From: Bacteroidota bacterium
GTDB taxonomy: Bacteria > Bacteroidota > Bacteroidia > Bacteroidales > JADFUO01
Assembly: GCA_015222115.1 (NCBI GenBank)
Contig: JADFUO010000320.1
Span: 1-8,111, forward strand
Direction: 5' to 3'
Length of the DNA: 8,111 nucleotides
The notes under the pieces were generated by a model. It saw only the letters and a list, made by a program, of their open reading frames with translations, searched no databases and had not been told where the DNA came from. The position numbers and the translations under genes were made by a program. Shown piece by piece: positions 1 through 5,233 of this stretch (the first letter of the stretch is position 1; the number at the start of each line of letters is the position of its first letter).

Positions 1-37
1 AAATAATATTATCGGTAGCTATGTAAACATCAGGCAT
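1..37 (-). CDS. Start of a gene running off the left edge; possible beta-ketoacyl synthase
   Basis: An ATG at 35-37 on the minus strand opens a frame that stays open to the window edge, giving MPDVYIATDNII. From memory, this resembles the N-terminus of condensing enzymes (beta-ketoacyl-ACP synthases) of Bacteroidota lipid and polyene clusters, which often begin with a short beta strand followed by an NIISPLG-like motif. It lies 88 bp downstream of the thioesterase gene on the same strand, where a condensing enzyme would fit functionally. Only 12 codons are visible, so the family call is an inference from a very short match plus context. The presence of a start codon there is directly seen. 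Confidence 0.4.
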   Translation of the reverse strand, partial: MPDVYIATDNII

Positions 38-125
38 TTACAAAAATATTTTTATTAGTTCTTTAAATTCTAAATTCTTAAATCTCAAATCACAAATTGT
101 AGAAACATTACTTTACGGATAAACA

Positions 126-554
126 CTAATCAATAAATCCCCACTTTTTTTTCCATTCGGCAAAGAAAGGCGGAATTGTTAACATAAGTTCCCTGTTCAT
201 ATTCAAAAATGCCTGAATACTTGTCCCTGTTGCAACAATTTCCATATCAGAGCTTCTGTAAATAATATATTCATGTTTTAATTTAGCAGCTTCGCAATTT
301 ATATATTTAGTTTCAATAATTGCTTTCTCGCCGTATTTTAATGATTTTTTAAAATCGCAGCTTAATTTCACTATTGGTGTAAGAATACCGTTTTTATAAA
401 AATCATGATAATTAAGGCCGTATTTATTACCGAATGCTTCTCTGCCATCTTCAAAGTATTTTACATAGTTGCCGTGCCAAACCACACCCATTGAGTCAAC
501 CTCGCTGAATCTGATAATTGTTTCGGTTTTTATTGATAGTATTTTATGTTCCAT
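126..554 (-). CDS. Acyl-CoA/acyl-ACP thioesterase, 4HBT hotdog family
   Basis: This 142-residue single-domain hotdog protein probably hydrolyses an acyl-CoA or acyl-ACP thioester in the cytoplasm. The 4-hydroxybenzoyl-CoA thioesterase/YbgC signature is clear: D20 within EVDSMGVVWHGNYVKYFED, followed by G-V-V-x-H27-x-N29-Y30 and a central-helix EDGREAF segment. The aspartate is the expected catalytic residue. Its length is normal for the family and nothing is missing. It follows the dehydratase-like gene and precedes a possible condensing enzyme, all on the minus strand, so a product-release or editing role in a fatty-acid-like assembly line is the best inference. No Shine-Dalgarno sequence precedes the ATG; a dispersed-type repeat starts within about 10 bases of it. 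The exact substrate cannot be told from sequence. Confidence 0.85.
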   Translation of the reverse strand: MEHKILSIKTETIIRFSEVDSMGVVWHGNYVKYFEDGREAFGNKYGLNYHDFYKNGILTPIVKLSCDFKKSLKYGEKAIIETKYINCEAAKLKHEYIIYRSSDMEIVATGTSIQAFLNMNRELMLTIPPFFAEWKKKWGFID

Positions 555-569
555 ATTTTATCAGCGTTC

Positions 570-641
570 ATCTGCGTAGATCTGCGTCATTTAATTGCTT
601 AAAAAACTATTTTATTGATTTTGACGCTGATATACGCGGAT
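570..641. repeat. Imperfect inverted repeat of dispersed intergenic type (ATCTGCGT)
   Basis: The arms at 570-589 and 622-641 are inverted copies matching at 17 of 20 positions, separated by a 32-base AT-rich loop. The left side carries TCTGCGT twice in tandem, and the partial motif extends to 561, close to the thioesterase start at 554. From general knowledge, repeats with TCTGCGT-type arms are scattered between genes in many Bacteroidota genomes. Copy number in this genome cannot be judged from one window. Confidence 0.6.
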
Positions 642-690
642 TTCTTATGATTAAAAAAAATATAAAAAGAAACTAATCTCGAACTCACGT

Positions 691-726
691 TATAATTGGC
701 AAAATTAGACATTTTTGCTAATTATA
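691..726. repeat. Hairpin-forming palindrome downstream of the dehydratase-like gene
   Basis: TATAATTGGCAAAA (691-704) and TTTTGCTAATTATA (713-726) are inverted at 13 of 14 positions around an 8-base loop. The one mismatch is a G-U wobble in plus-strand RNA but an A-C clash in minus-strand RNA. It lies 32 bp past the stop of the dehydratase-like gene. No T tract follows on the minus strand, so it is not a convincing intrinsic terminator. It could be an RNA-processing hairpin, a protein-binding site or a small repeat element. Confidence 0.5.
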
Positions 727-757
727 CTTCGCATAAATAAATTCAGTATATTTAATA

Positions 758-1174
758 TCAAATGTTATTTTCAATGAATATTTTCATTTCGCATTCTGCT
801 GCAACTTTATTATTACATTTTACTCTACCTGAAATTATTGTAACACCGAGAATTTCATTTTCAATTATTATTTCTGTATTTATCTCTGTATTGACACTTG
901 GCAGGAAATATATCTTTAAATTTTTTATTGCTCCGATGTAGCCGATTTTTACATCCGATTTTCCTTTTTTTACCAAAAATCCTTGTCGTGCTGCTGCTGT
1001 TTGAGCAATATTTTCTATTAATCCTGGCTCACAGAAAAAACCATTTTCACAAAAAATATTATCCTCCTTAATTAAAAAACTTGTTTCGGTTTTTTTATCA
1101 TCCGAATAAACAAGCTTATCAATCATAACCATAGGAGGCTTTTGTGGAATAAATTCAATTATATTTTCGTCCAT
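758..1174 (-). CDS. FabZ-like hotdog protein (3-hydroxyacyl-ACP dehydratase family)
   Basis: A 138-residue protein with the layout of FabZ/ApeP-type hotdog dehydratases. An N-terminal IPQKPPMVMIDKL segment (residues 9-21) corresponds to the LPHRxPFLLVDRV of FabZ, and EPGLIENIAQTAAA (49-62) corresponds to the FabZ helix carrying the catalytic acid, placing E54 at the glutamate position. The histidine of the FabZ HFP motif is not seen in the matching stretch (CENGFFCEP), so catalysis may be altered, or the protein may be a non-canonical dehydratase like those of aryl-polyene and related lipid clusters. It is co-directional with the thioesterase and the radical SAM gene. There is no clear ribosome binding site, which is usual in Bacteroidota. 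Family call good, exact reaction uncertain. Confidence 0.72.
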   Translation of the reverse strand: MDENIIEFIPQKPPMVMIDKLVYSDDKKTETSFLIKEDNIFCENGFFCEPGLIENIAQTAAARQGFLVKKGKSDVKIGYIGAIKNLKIYFLPSVNTEINTEIIIENEILGVTIISGRVKCNNKVAAECEMKIFIENNI

Positions 1175-1248
1175 TGATTTTATGGTTCTTCAGTTAAATT
1201 AATGGGTAATGTTATAAGTAAATAATAACTATTCTCATTGTAACGTTA

Positions 1249-1268
1249 TAAAAGGCTAAGGCTAAGGC
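1249..1268 (+). repeat. Left inverted repeat of the four-helix-bundle unit
   Basis: TAAAAGGCTAAGGCTAAGGC matches the reverse complement of 1752-1771 at 19 of 20 positions. The arm is built from a tandem GGCTAA hexamer. It ends 18 bp beyond the stop codon of the four-helix-bundle gene. Confidence 0.8.
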
Positions 1269-1286
1269 AATAATACAAAAACATCT

Positions 1287-1649
1287 TTAATTTTCTATTG
1301 TTTTAATTAGTGAGTCTAATTCACCAATTACATACCTATAGGATAGAATAAGTGCATTTTTCTCATTTGTATTATTTATAAATCTTAAAGCATAGCTTGC
1401 CATTATTTGGCTTATTATCTCATAAGCGCTTCCTCTTGAAATTTTATAAAATCTTGTTTTATCTCTTTTTTCAAATCTCCCAAAACCTTCTGCAATATTA
1501 TGCACGACAGAGTTTGCCGACCTTCTAATATCCGAAATCATTCCAAATTTTTCTTCTTGTGGAAAAGTTTTCGTGATTGAATATATTTTAACTAATAAAG
1601 CAAAAGCTTTTTGCCATACAGTCATTTCAGTAAAATCCTTAAAAGCCAT
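1287..1649 (-). CDS. Four-helix-bundle protein, S23 / 23S rRNA intervening-sequence protein family
   Basis: A 120-residue helical protein with the family hallmarks: MTVWQKAFALLVKIYSIT near the N-terminus, the FP-x-EEKFG link, IRRSANSVVHNIAEGFGR in the second helix, and the FYKISRGSAYEI segment. Related proteins are encoded within intervening sequences of 23S rRNA in Leptospira and Coxiella, and as free genes in many Bacteroidota. The fold is also shared with Avd, the accessory protein of diversity-generating retroelements. No biochemical function is established for the free-standing forms. Here the gene sits between 20-bp inverted repeats and interrupts the spacing between two lipid-cluster genes, so it looks like a compact inserted unit. 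No reverse transcriptase or template repeat is seen, so a retroelement role is not supported. Confidence 0.9.
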   Translation of the reverse strand: MAFKDFTEMTVWQKAFALLVKIYSITKTFPQEEKFGMISDIRRSANSVVHNIAEGFGRFEKRDKTRFYKISRGSAYEIISQIMASYALRFINNTNEKNALILSYRYVIGELDSLIKTIEN

Positions 1650-1751
1650 TATTAATTTTCGTTTAATTTTATATTTTACATCATCAATTTGACATAAAAC
1701 TTATCTTTAACAAGTTATCAAAAATGAAATATTAAGAGTCTTAATTCCTTA

Positions 1752-1771
1752 GCCTCAGCCTTAGCCTTTTA
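1752..1771 (-). repeat. Right inverted repeat of the four-helix-bundle unit
   Basis: This is the partner of 1249-1268, differing at one base. Read on the minus strand, the hexamer array here is longer (GGCTAA, GGCTGA, GGCTAA), continuing to 1747. The two arms bound a segment of about 523 bp holding only the four-helix-bundle gene. No target-site duplication is evident in the bases just outside the arms. Confidence 0.8.
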
Positions 1772-1842
1772 GCAGGATATTAATTTTATAGATAAACATT
1801 ATATACAAAAATGTCAGATTCATAAAAAACACCGAAGTGCCT

Positions 1843-3201
1843 TTATTTTATCAGATACTCCCATAATGGACCTTTTTTATTTTTTAATCTCATTTTATTC
1901 ATAACTTTACTCATATCTTCGTCGGGAAATACCCATCTTTTGCCTGTTTTTAGTGCTTTATCCTTTAATGTTGAAATATCAATTTTATATGAAATATAAT
2001 ATTTCGGTTCTAACAAATTATTATTTTTACTGATGATTTTTTCCTTAATTGCTATTTCATGTAATTTAGTGCCGGGATAAATACGCATACCGATAAAAGG
2101 GAAAAATACAGTTCTGTTTATTTTTTTTGAATTTTCAAAAGTTTCATTTAAAGTATCTTCAGTTTCGCCATAACCTCCAAGTATCAGAAAATGGGCAAAA
2201 TCAATACTTAGTTTATTACAGAGTTCCGATTTTTCAATTATATCTGACACGGTAAACGGCTTTCTATAACTTTTCAAAGTGGTATTACAAAGCGAATCCG
2301 TTCCAAATTCAATATGTGTTAGTCCGGCTTTTTTCAGCAATATTAATAATTTTTCGTCTAAGTTGTGCAAGCTGAAATATGCTCCCCATTTGATTTTAAT
2401 TTTGTTTTTTATTATTTTTTCTGCCAATTCAAAATTAAAATCATTGTTAAGATTAAAAACCGAATCAGTGAAAAATATATAATCAATTCCTTTTTTAAAA
2501 TAGATATCCGAAAGTGCTTCAATAATTTTGTCGGTATTTAATAATCTTACTTTACTGCCTTCAATCAAAGGATAAGTACAATAAACACAATTATAAGGAC
2601 ATCCCCGCTTTGATTGAATATTAAGCATTCCACTGTATTTCCAGTAATAATCTATAAGGTTTTCTTCAAAGCAAAAGTCCGGGTTTTTGAAATAATTCGT
2701 TCTTTTGTTTAAAACGATATTATTATTTTCAACATAAACCAAACCTTCAATATTTCTAAAATCAGAATTATTATCAAAGGAACAAATTAACTTGTAAAAG
2801 CTTTCTTCTCCTTCTCCAAATATTCCAAAATCAGGTTTTAAATATTCAAATAGTGTTTCAGGGAAAATCGAAAAACCCGAACCACCGATTATTATTTTTG
2901 ATTTAGTATTTTTCTTTATTTTTTCAATTATGTTTTTATAATTATTTATGAAGCTCTCTTTATTATAAATATTAACATCATCGATATTACGTAATGAAAC
3001 TCCTATAAAATCGGGATTAAAATCTTTTAAATATTCAATCAGTTCATCAATATTATTTAAAACAAGGTCAAATATCCGGATGTCATAACCGGGCAGTCTG
3101 CTTTTTAAATAGCTTGAAATATAAGACAAGCCAATAGGGTAAACAGGGTAGGGGATAGTGAATTGATTAGCAGATATCAGTAATATTTTTTTCTTTTTCA
3201 T
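1843..3201 (-). CDS. B12-binding domain radical SAM enzyme, probably of lipid biosynthesis
   Basis: A 452-residue cytoplasmic enzyme predicted to bind cobalamin and a 4Fe-4S cluster. The N-terminal Rossmann-like B12-binding domain (about residues 1-150) shows KILLISANQFTIPYPVYPIGLSYI, then GGSGFSIFPE and FGEGEESF. The radical SAM core follows, with cluster cysteines C201, C205 and C208 in RGCPYNCVYCTYP and later GGYGET. The ATG at 3201 is chosen because KKKILLISANQ is the natural start of the domain. A frame extending to 3306 adds 35 residues that resemble no domain and are probably not translated. Chemistry likely includes methylation or carbon-carbon bond formation, but the substrate is unknown. 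Its position ahead of hotdog enzymes suggests modification of an acyl chain; I recall similar proteins described as lipid-biosynthesis B12/radical SAM enzymes, also in ladderane-like clusters. That role is inferred. Confidence 0.8.
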   Translation of the reverse strand: MKKKKILLISANQFTIPYPVYPIGLSYISSYLKSRLPGYDIRIFDLVLNNIDELIEYLKDFNPDFIGVSLRNIDDVNIYNKESFINNYKNIIEKIKKNTKSKIIIGGSGFSIFPETLFEYLKPDFGIFGEGEESFYKLICSFDNNSDFRNIEGLVYVENNNIVLNKRTNYFKNPDFCFEENLIDYYWKYSGMLNIQSKRGCPYNCVYCTYPLIEGSKVRLLNTDKIIEALSDIYFKKGIDYIFFTDSVFNLNNDFNFELAEKIIKNKIKIKWGAYFSLHNLDEKLLILLKKAGLTHIEFGTDSLCNTTLKSYRKPFTVSDIIEKSELCNKLSIDFAHFLILGGYGETEDTLNETFENSKKINRTVFFPFIGMRIYPGTKLHEIAIKEKIISKNNNLLEPKYYISYKIDISTLKDKALKTGKRWVFPDEDMSKVMNKMRLKNKKGPLWEYLIK

Positions 3202-3475
3202 TCCGGATATAATAACAGTCTGAGTAAATACATCACAATAATAGTTAAAATTTGCCACATAGTGATGCCTATGACACAAAACACAATAATAATTAATTTG
3301 TGTCAACTACAAGTAAACTGAACTAAAACGAGAATGCAAATTTCTTTAATTGTAGTTTATTTAAAACCATGCAGTTAAATTATATGAATATTGCAAAGTT
3401 TACGACGTGTAATAAGTCCGTAGGATGTGTTTCAGTATAAATCTTATTAAATAAAAATAACAGGGTGTTCTTTAT
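3202..3475. other. Gene-free AT-rich spacer upstream of the radical SAM gene
   Basis: No convincing gene is seen. The part to 3306 is open in the radical SAM frame but its translation is atypical. A small hairpin (CATAG-CTATG, about 3257-3272) lies in it. At 3414-3428 there is a degenerate palindrome, AAGTCCGTAGGATGT, resembling the CATCCCGTAGGGATG-type repeats scattered in Bacteroidota genomes. The promoter for the lipid genes should lie here, but no strong match to the Bacteroidota TTTG / TAnnTTTG consensus stands out. Confidence 0.4.
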
Positions 3476-3607
3476 GGCTAACGTCAGAACTCACCAGCCA
3501 CTACTAGAAAGGAGTTAGACGTTTGGAAAAGTATAAAACTTTGATAGCAAGACTTCCACTGAAAAGAGTAACCTGTAGTCGTGGTCTGGTGCAGTGAGTT
3601 GTTATGT
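3476..3607 (-). other. attC-like integron recombination site following the WG-repeat gene
   Basis: Read on the minus strand the order is: R'' box ACATAAC (3607-3601), 5-nt spacer AACTC, L'' arm ACTGCACC (3595-3588), stem, loop, L' arm GGTGAGT (3495-3489), 6-nt spacer TCTGAC, R' box GTTAGCC (3482-3476). ACT, CACCAG and CCAC on one arm pair exactly with GTGG, CTGGTG and AGT on the other, leaving two extrahelical bases (G3592 and A3585), both on the L'' arm. This matches the attC plan: paired R boxes, an unpaired central spacer, and extrahelical bases that set polarity. Each R box fits its consensus (RYYYAAC, GTTRRRY) at 6 of 7 positions. The polarity puts the site 3' of the WG gene, as in a normal cassette. 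The expected cut is between G3482 and T3481. Confidence 0.65.
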
Positions 3608-3626
3608 TTAAAGTTTCGCATATCCT
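3600..3626 (+). repeat. Left 27-bp inverted repeat flanking the WG-repeat gene
   Basis: The core GTTATGTTTAAAGTTTCGCA and the bases after it match the reverse complement of 4934-4960 at 26 of 27 positions. The outer 8 bases overlap the R'' box of the attC-like site and the first base of its spacer. It lies 73 bp beyond the stop codon of the WG gene. Confidence 0.85.
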
Positions 3627-3699
3627 TCAATAGAGTTATACCTGGTGCCAGCATCTCCATTTATGTAAATAAACTAAGGACAAATTATGCTTTCTTCTT

Positions 3700-4887
3700 T
3701 CAATTTGTAGGCTCCCAAACATACTTGCCAGTCTTATCGATATAGCAATACTTGTTGTTAATCATGACACGTGCCAGTCCTTCAGAAAAACTCCATGCAA
3801 TATCGAACTTTGGTTCAATGACTAGCTTCCCTGTCTTATCAATAAAGCCCCACTTGTTTCCGATCTTGACCGCAGCTAGTCCTTCCGAAAATCCTGGAAG
3901 CAAAATTTCCTTAACCTCGTGGATTTGGAGATCGATAGCGATTTCCCCTGTTTTGTCGATAAACCACATTTTGGTTTTGGATGTTCCTAATTTCAGTATT
4001 GACCTAAAACCACCAACGAATTCAAAAGATGATCCATATCCACCATTTCCAGTCAACGCAAGCCCTTCTGAAAAGGGTTTAGCAAAAGTGAACTGTGGAT
4101 CAATAATATACTTCCCTGTCTTGTCAATATAACCGAATTTTTGACCTTTCTTTACCTGAGCTTTCCCCTCTTTAAAATAACCAGCATCATTAAACTGTGG
4201 ATCAATAATATACCTCCCTGTCTTGTCAATATAACCGAATTTTTTACCAATCTTTACATTAGCTATCCCCTCTGTAAATGGATAAGCCCGATCATACTTC
4301 GGTTCGATGACTACCTTCCCTGTCTTGTCAATATAACCGTATTTTTTATCAATCTTTACCATTGCCAGTCCTTCTGTAAATGGATGTTCCATATAATCTT
4401 GATCATACTTCGGTTCGATGACTACCTTCCCTGTCTTATCAATATAACCGTATTTTTTACCAATATTTACTATTGCCAGTCCTTCTGAAAATGAATCAGC
4501 ATCATCGAACTCTGGCTCAATGACTATCTTCCCTGTCTTGTCAATATAACCGAATTTTTCACCAATCTTTACCTTTGCCAGTCCTTCTGAAAATGAATCA
4601 GCAGCATCGAACTGTAGCTCAATGACTACCTTCCCTGTCTTGTCAATATAACCGTATTTTTTATCAATCTTTACCATTGCCAGTCCTTCTGTAAATGAAT
4701 GTTCCATATAATCTTGATCATACTTCGGTTCGATGACTACCTTCCCTGTCTTGTCAATATAACCAAACTTTCCATTCTGTTCAATACTAAACAGCGGAGT
4801 TGACTTCTCTATCTTATTCTGTTGACCATAGGATACCGAAGTCAACACAGCAAAACAGATAAATAACAAAAAGCAATTTTTCTTCAT
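3700..4887 (-). CDS. Secreted WG (KWG) repeat protein
   Basis: A 395-residue protein with a signal peptide (MKKNCFLLFICFAVLTSVSYG, cleavage likely near residue 21) and then about nine full and one partial WG repeats. Each is roughly 34-37 residues and centred on K-[FYW]-G-[YF]-I-D-K-T-G-K-x-x-I-x-P-x-[FY]-D followed by FSEGLAxVKIG. Repeat 7 carries an insertion of about 20 residues rich in G and F. Such repeats are predicted to form beta-rich arrays; their ligand is unknown. It is probably periplasmic or surface exposed. Unlike its neighbours the gene has a strong Shine-Dalgarno sequence (AAAGGAAG) 6 bases before the ATG. It is enclosed by a 27-bp inverted repeat and followed by an attC-like site, so it is probably a mobile cassette gene. 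Internal DNA repeats show recent duplication. Confidence 0.88.
   Translation of the reverse strand: MKKNCFLLFICFAVLTSVSYGQQNKIEKSTPLFSIEQNGKFGYIDKTGKVVIEPKYDQDYMEHSFTEGLAMVKIDKKYGYIDKTGKVVIELQFDAADSFSEGLAKVKIGEKFGYIDKTGKIVIEPEFDDADSFSEGLAIVNIGKKYGYIDKTGKVVIEPKYDQDYMEHPFTEGLAMVKIDKKYGYIDKTGKVVIEPKYDRAYPFTEGIANVKIGKKFGYIDKTGRYIIDPQFNDAGYFKEGKAQVKKGQKFGYIDKTGKYIIDPQFTFAKPFSEGLALTGNGGYGSSFEFVGGFRSILKLGTSKTKMWFIDKTGEIAIDLQIHEVKEILLPGFSEGLAAVKIGNKWGFIDKTGKLVIEPKFDIAWSFSEGLARVMINNKYCYIDKTGKYVWEPTN
4307..4449. repeat. Direct repeat copy 1 within the WG gene (315-bp period)
   Basis: These 143 bases match 4622-4764 at 141 positions; differences are at 4383/4698 (a Pro/Ser change) and 4438/4753 (silent). 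The 315-bp offset equals three WG repeats (105 codons), indicating a recent in-frame duplication of a three-repeat block or gene conversion between repeats. Confidence 0.9.
4622..4764. repeat. Direct repeat copy 2 within the WG gene
   Basis: Partner of 4307-4449. It encodes the first WG repeat after the signal peptide and the start of the second. Confidence 0.9.
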
Positions 4888-4933
4888 AGTACACTTCCTT
4901 TCTTATAAATTTTCGGTATTACGCCTAATCTCT

Positions 4934-4960
4934 AGGATATGAGAAACTTTAAACATAACA
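4934..4960 (-). repeat. Right 27-bp inverted repeat flanking the WG-repeat gene
   Basis: Partner of 3600-3626, with one mismatch (4942 against 3618). It lies 46 bp upstream of the WG start codon, inside the probable 5' untranslated leader. Read on the minus strand it contains GTTATGT, the exact complement of the attC-like R'' box ACATAAC, so the cassette may begin at the T of 4958. Confidence 0.85.
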
Positions 4961-4975
4961 TATTATTAAGCAGCA

Positions 4976-5004
4976 ATTATACGTATAATATATCAAATAA
5001 ACAA
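4976..5004 (-). promoter_or_regulatory. Putative promoter for the WG-repeat gene
   Basis: On the minus strand TTGTTT (5004-4999) and a perfect TATAAT (4981-4976) are separated by 17 bases, a sigma-70-like layout. The -10 box is half of a perfect 14-bp palindrome, ATTATACGTATAAT (4976-4989), which could also be an operator. The predicted start would give a leader of about 80 bases that includes the right inverted repeat. In an AT-rich spacer such matches can arise by chance, and Bacteroidota normally use a different consensus. Confidence 0.35.
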
Positions 5005-5061
5005 GAAAAAACGTAATCCGTATAACACTCTTATTTGTAATAAAAAACGGAAAAATTTCAT

Positions 5062-5202
5062 TTAATACGGATGTTTCTTTAGCCAATCATTGATATCATT
5101 CTCCAGGTCTAACGGATTGGGCATGTAGCTGAAATAAACGCTTGGTTTAACTTCAATAATTTCAAAAAGCTGGACGCATTTTGTTTCAGCTACATGCCCG
5201 GG
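5062..5202 (-). pseudogene. C-terminal remnant of a small protein gene
   Basis: After an in-frame TAA at 5203-5205 a frame of 46 codons runs to a TAA at 5062-5064. Its translation reads like real protein, for example VAETKCVQLFEIIEV and then LENDINDWLKKHPY at the C-terminus. The ending resembles small Bacteroidota proteins finishing in INxWLKENP-like helices. There is no ATG, GTG or TTG start at the proper place, only an internal ATG giving 20 residues, so it is probably a gene tail cut off from its beginning. It overlaps the 5107-5208 palindrome completely. Whether it is coding at all is uncertain. Confidence 0.35.
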
Positions 5203-5208
5203 TTAGGC
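5107..5208. repeat. Long palindrome with attC-type R-box ends
   Basis: GGGCATGTAGCTGAAA (5119-5134) and TTTCAGCTACATGCCC (5184-5199) are a perfect 16-bp inverted repeat around a 49-base loop. Outside the stem are GTCTAAC (5107-5113) and GTTAGGC (5202-5208), both exact matches to the integron R-box consensus, with spacers of 5 and 2 bases. This resembles attC, but the stem has no extrahelical bases, the spacers are uneven, and a coding-like frame runs through it. It starts 26 bp downstream of the isomerase gene and could also serve as a transcript-end hairpin for it. Confidence 0.45.
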
Positions 5209-5233
5209 AGCCTTTTACTTGTTTCATTCTAAA

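Noticed and set aside
1287..1649. Avd-type accessory gene of a diversity-generating retroelement
   Set aside because: No reverse transcriptase, template repeat or variable repeat is present; the sequence fits the ordinary S23/IVP group.
3202..3306. N-terminal extension of the radical SAM protein to an upstream ATG
   Set aside because: The 35 extra residues (rich in C, H, Y) match no domain, the B12-binding domain begins naturally at MKKKKILLISANQ, and the DNA has non-coding features such as a small hairpin.
3476..3520. A shorter 45-bp attC using GTCTAAC at 3514-3520 as the R'' box
   Set aside because: The box fits the consensus, but the interior forms no regular stem; the 132-bp reading has paired arms with extrahelical bases.
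3752..4488. Plus-strand open frames opposite the WG gene
   Set aside because: They are antisense shadows created by the repeated codon pattern of the WG array; their translations look unnatural.
3600..4960. Insertion sequence or classic composite transposon
   Set aside because: No transposase and no target-site duplication are seen around the 27-bp repeats; the attC-like structure explains one end better.
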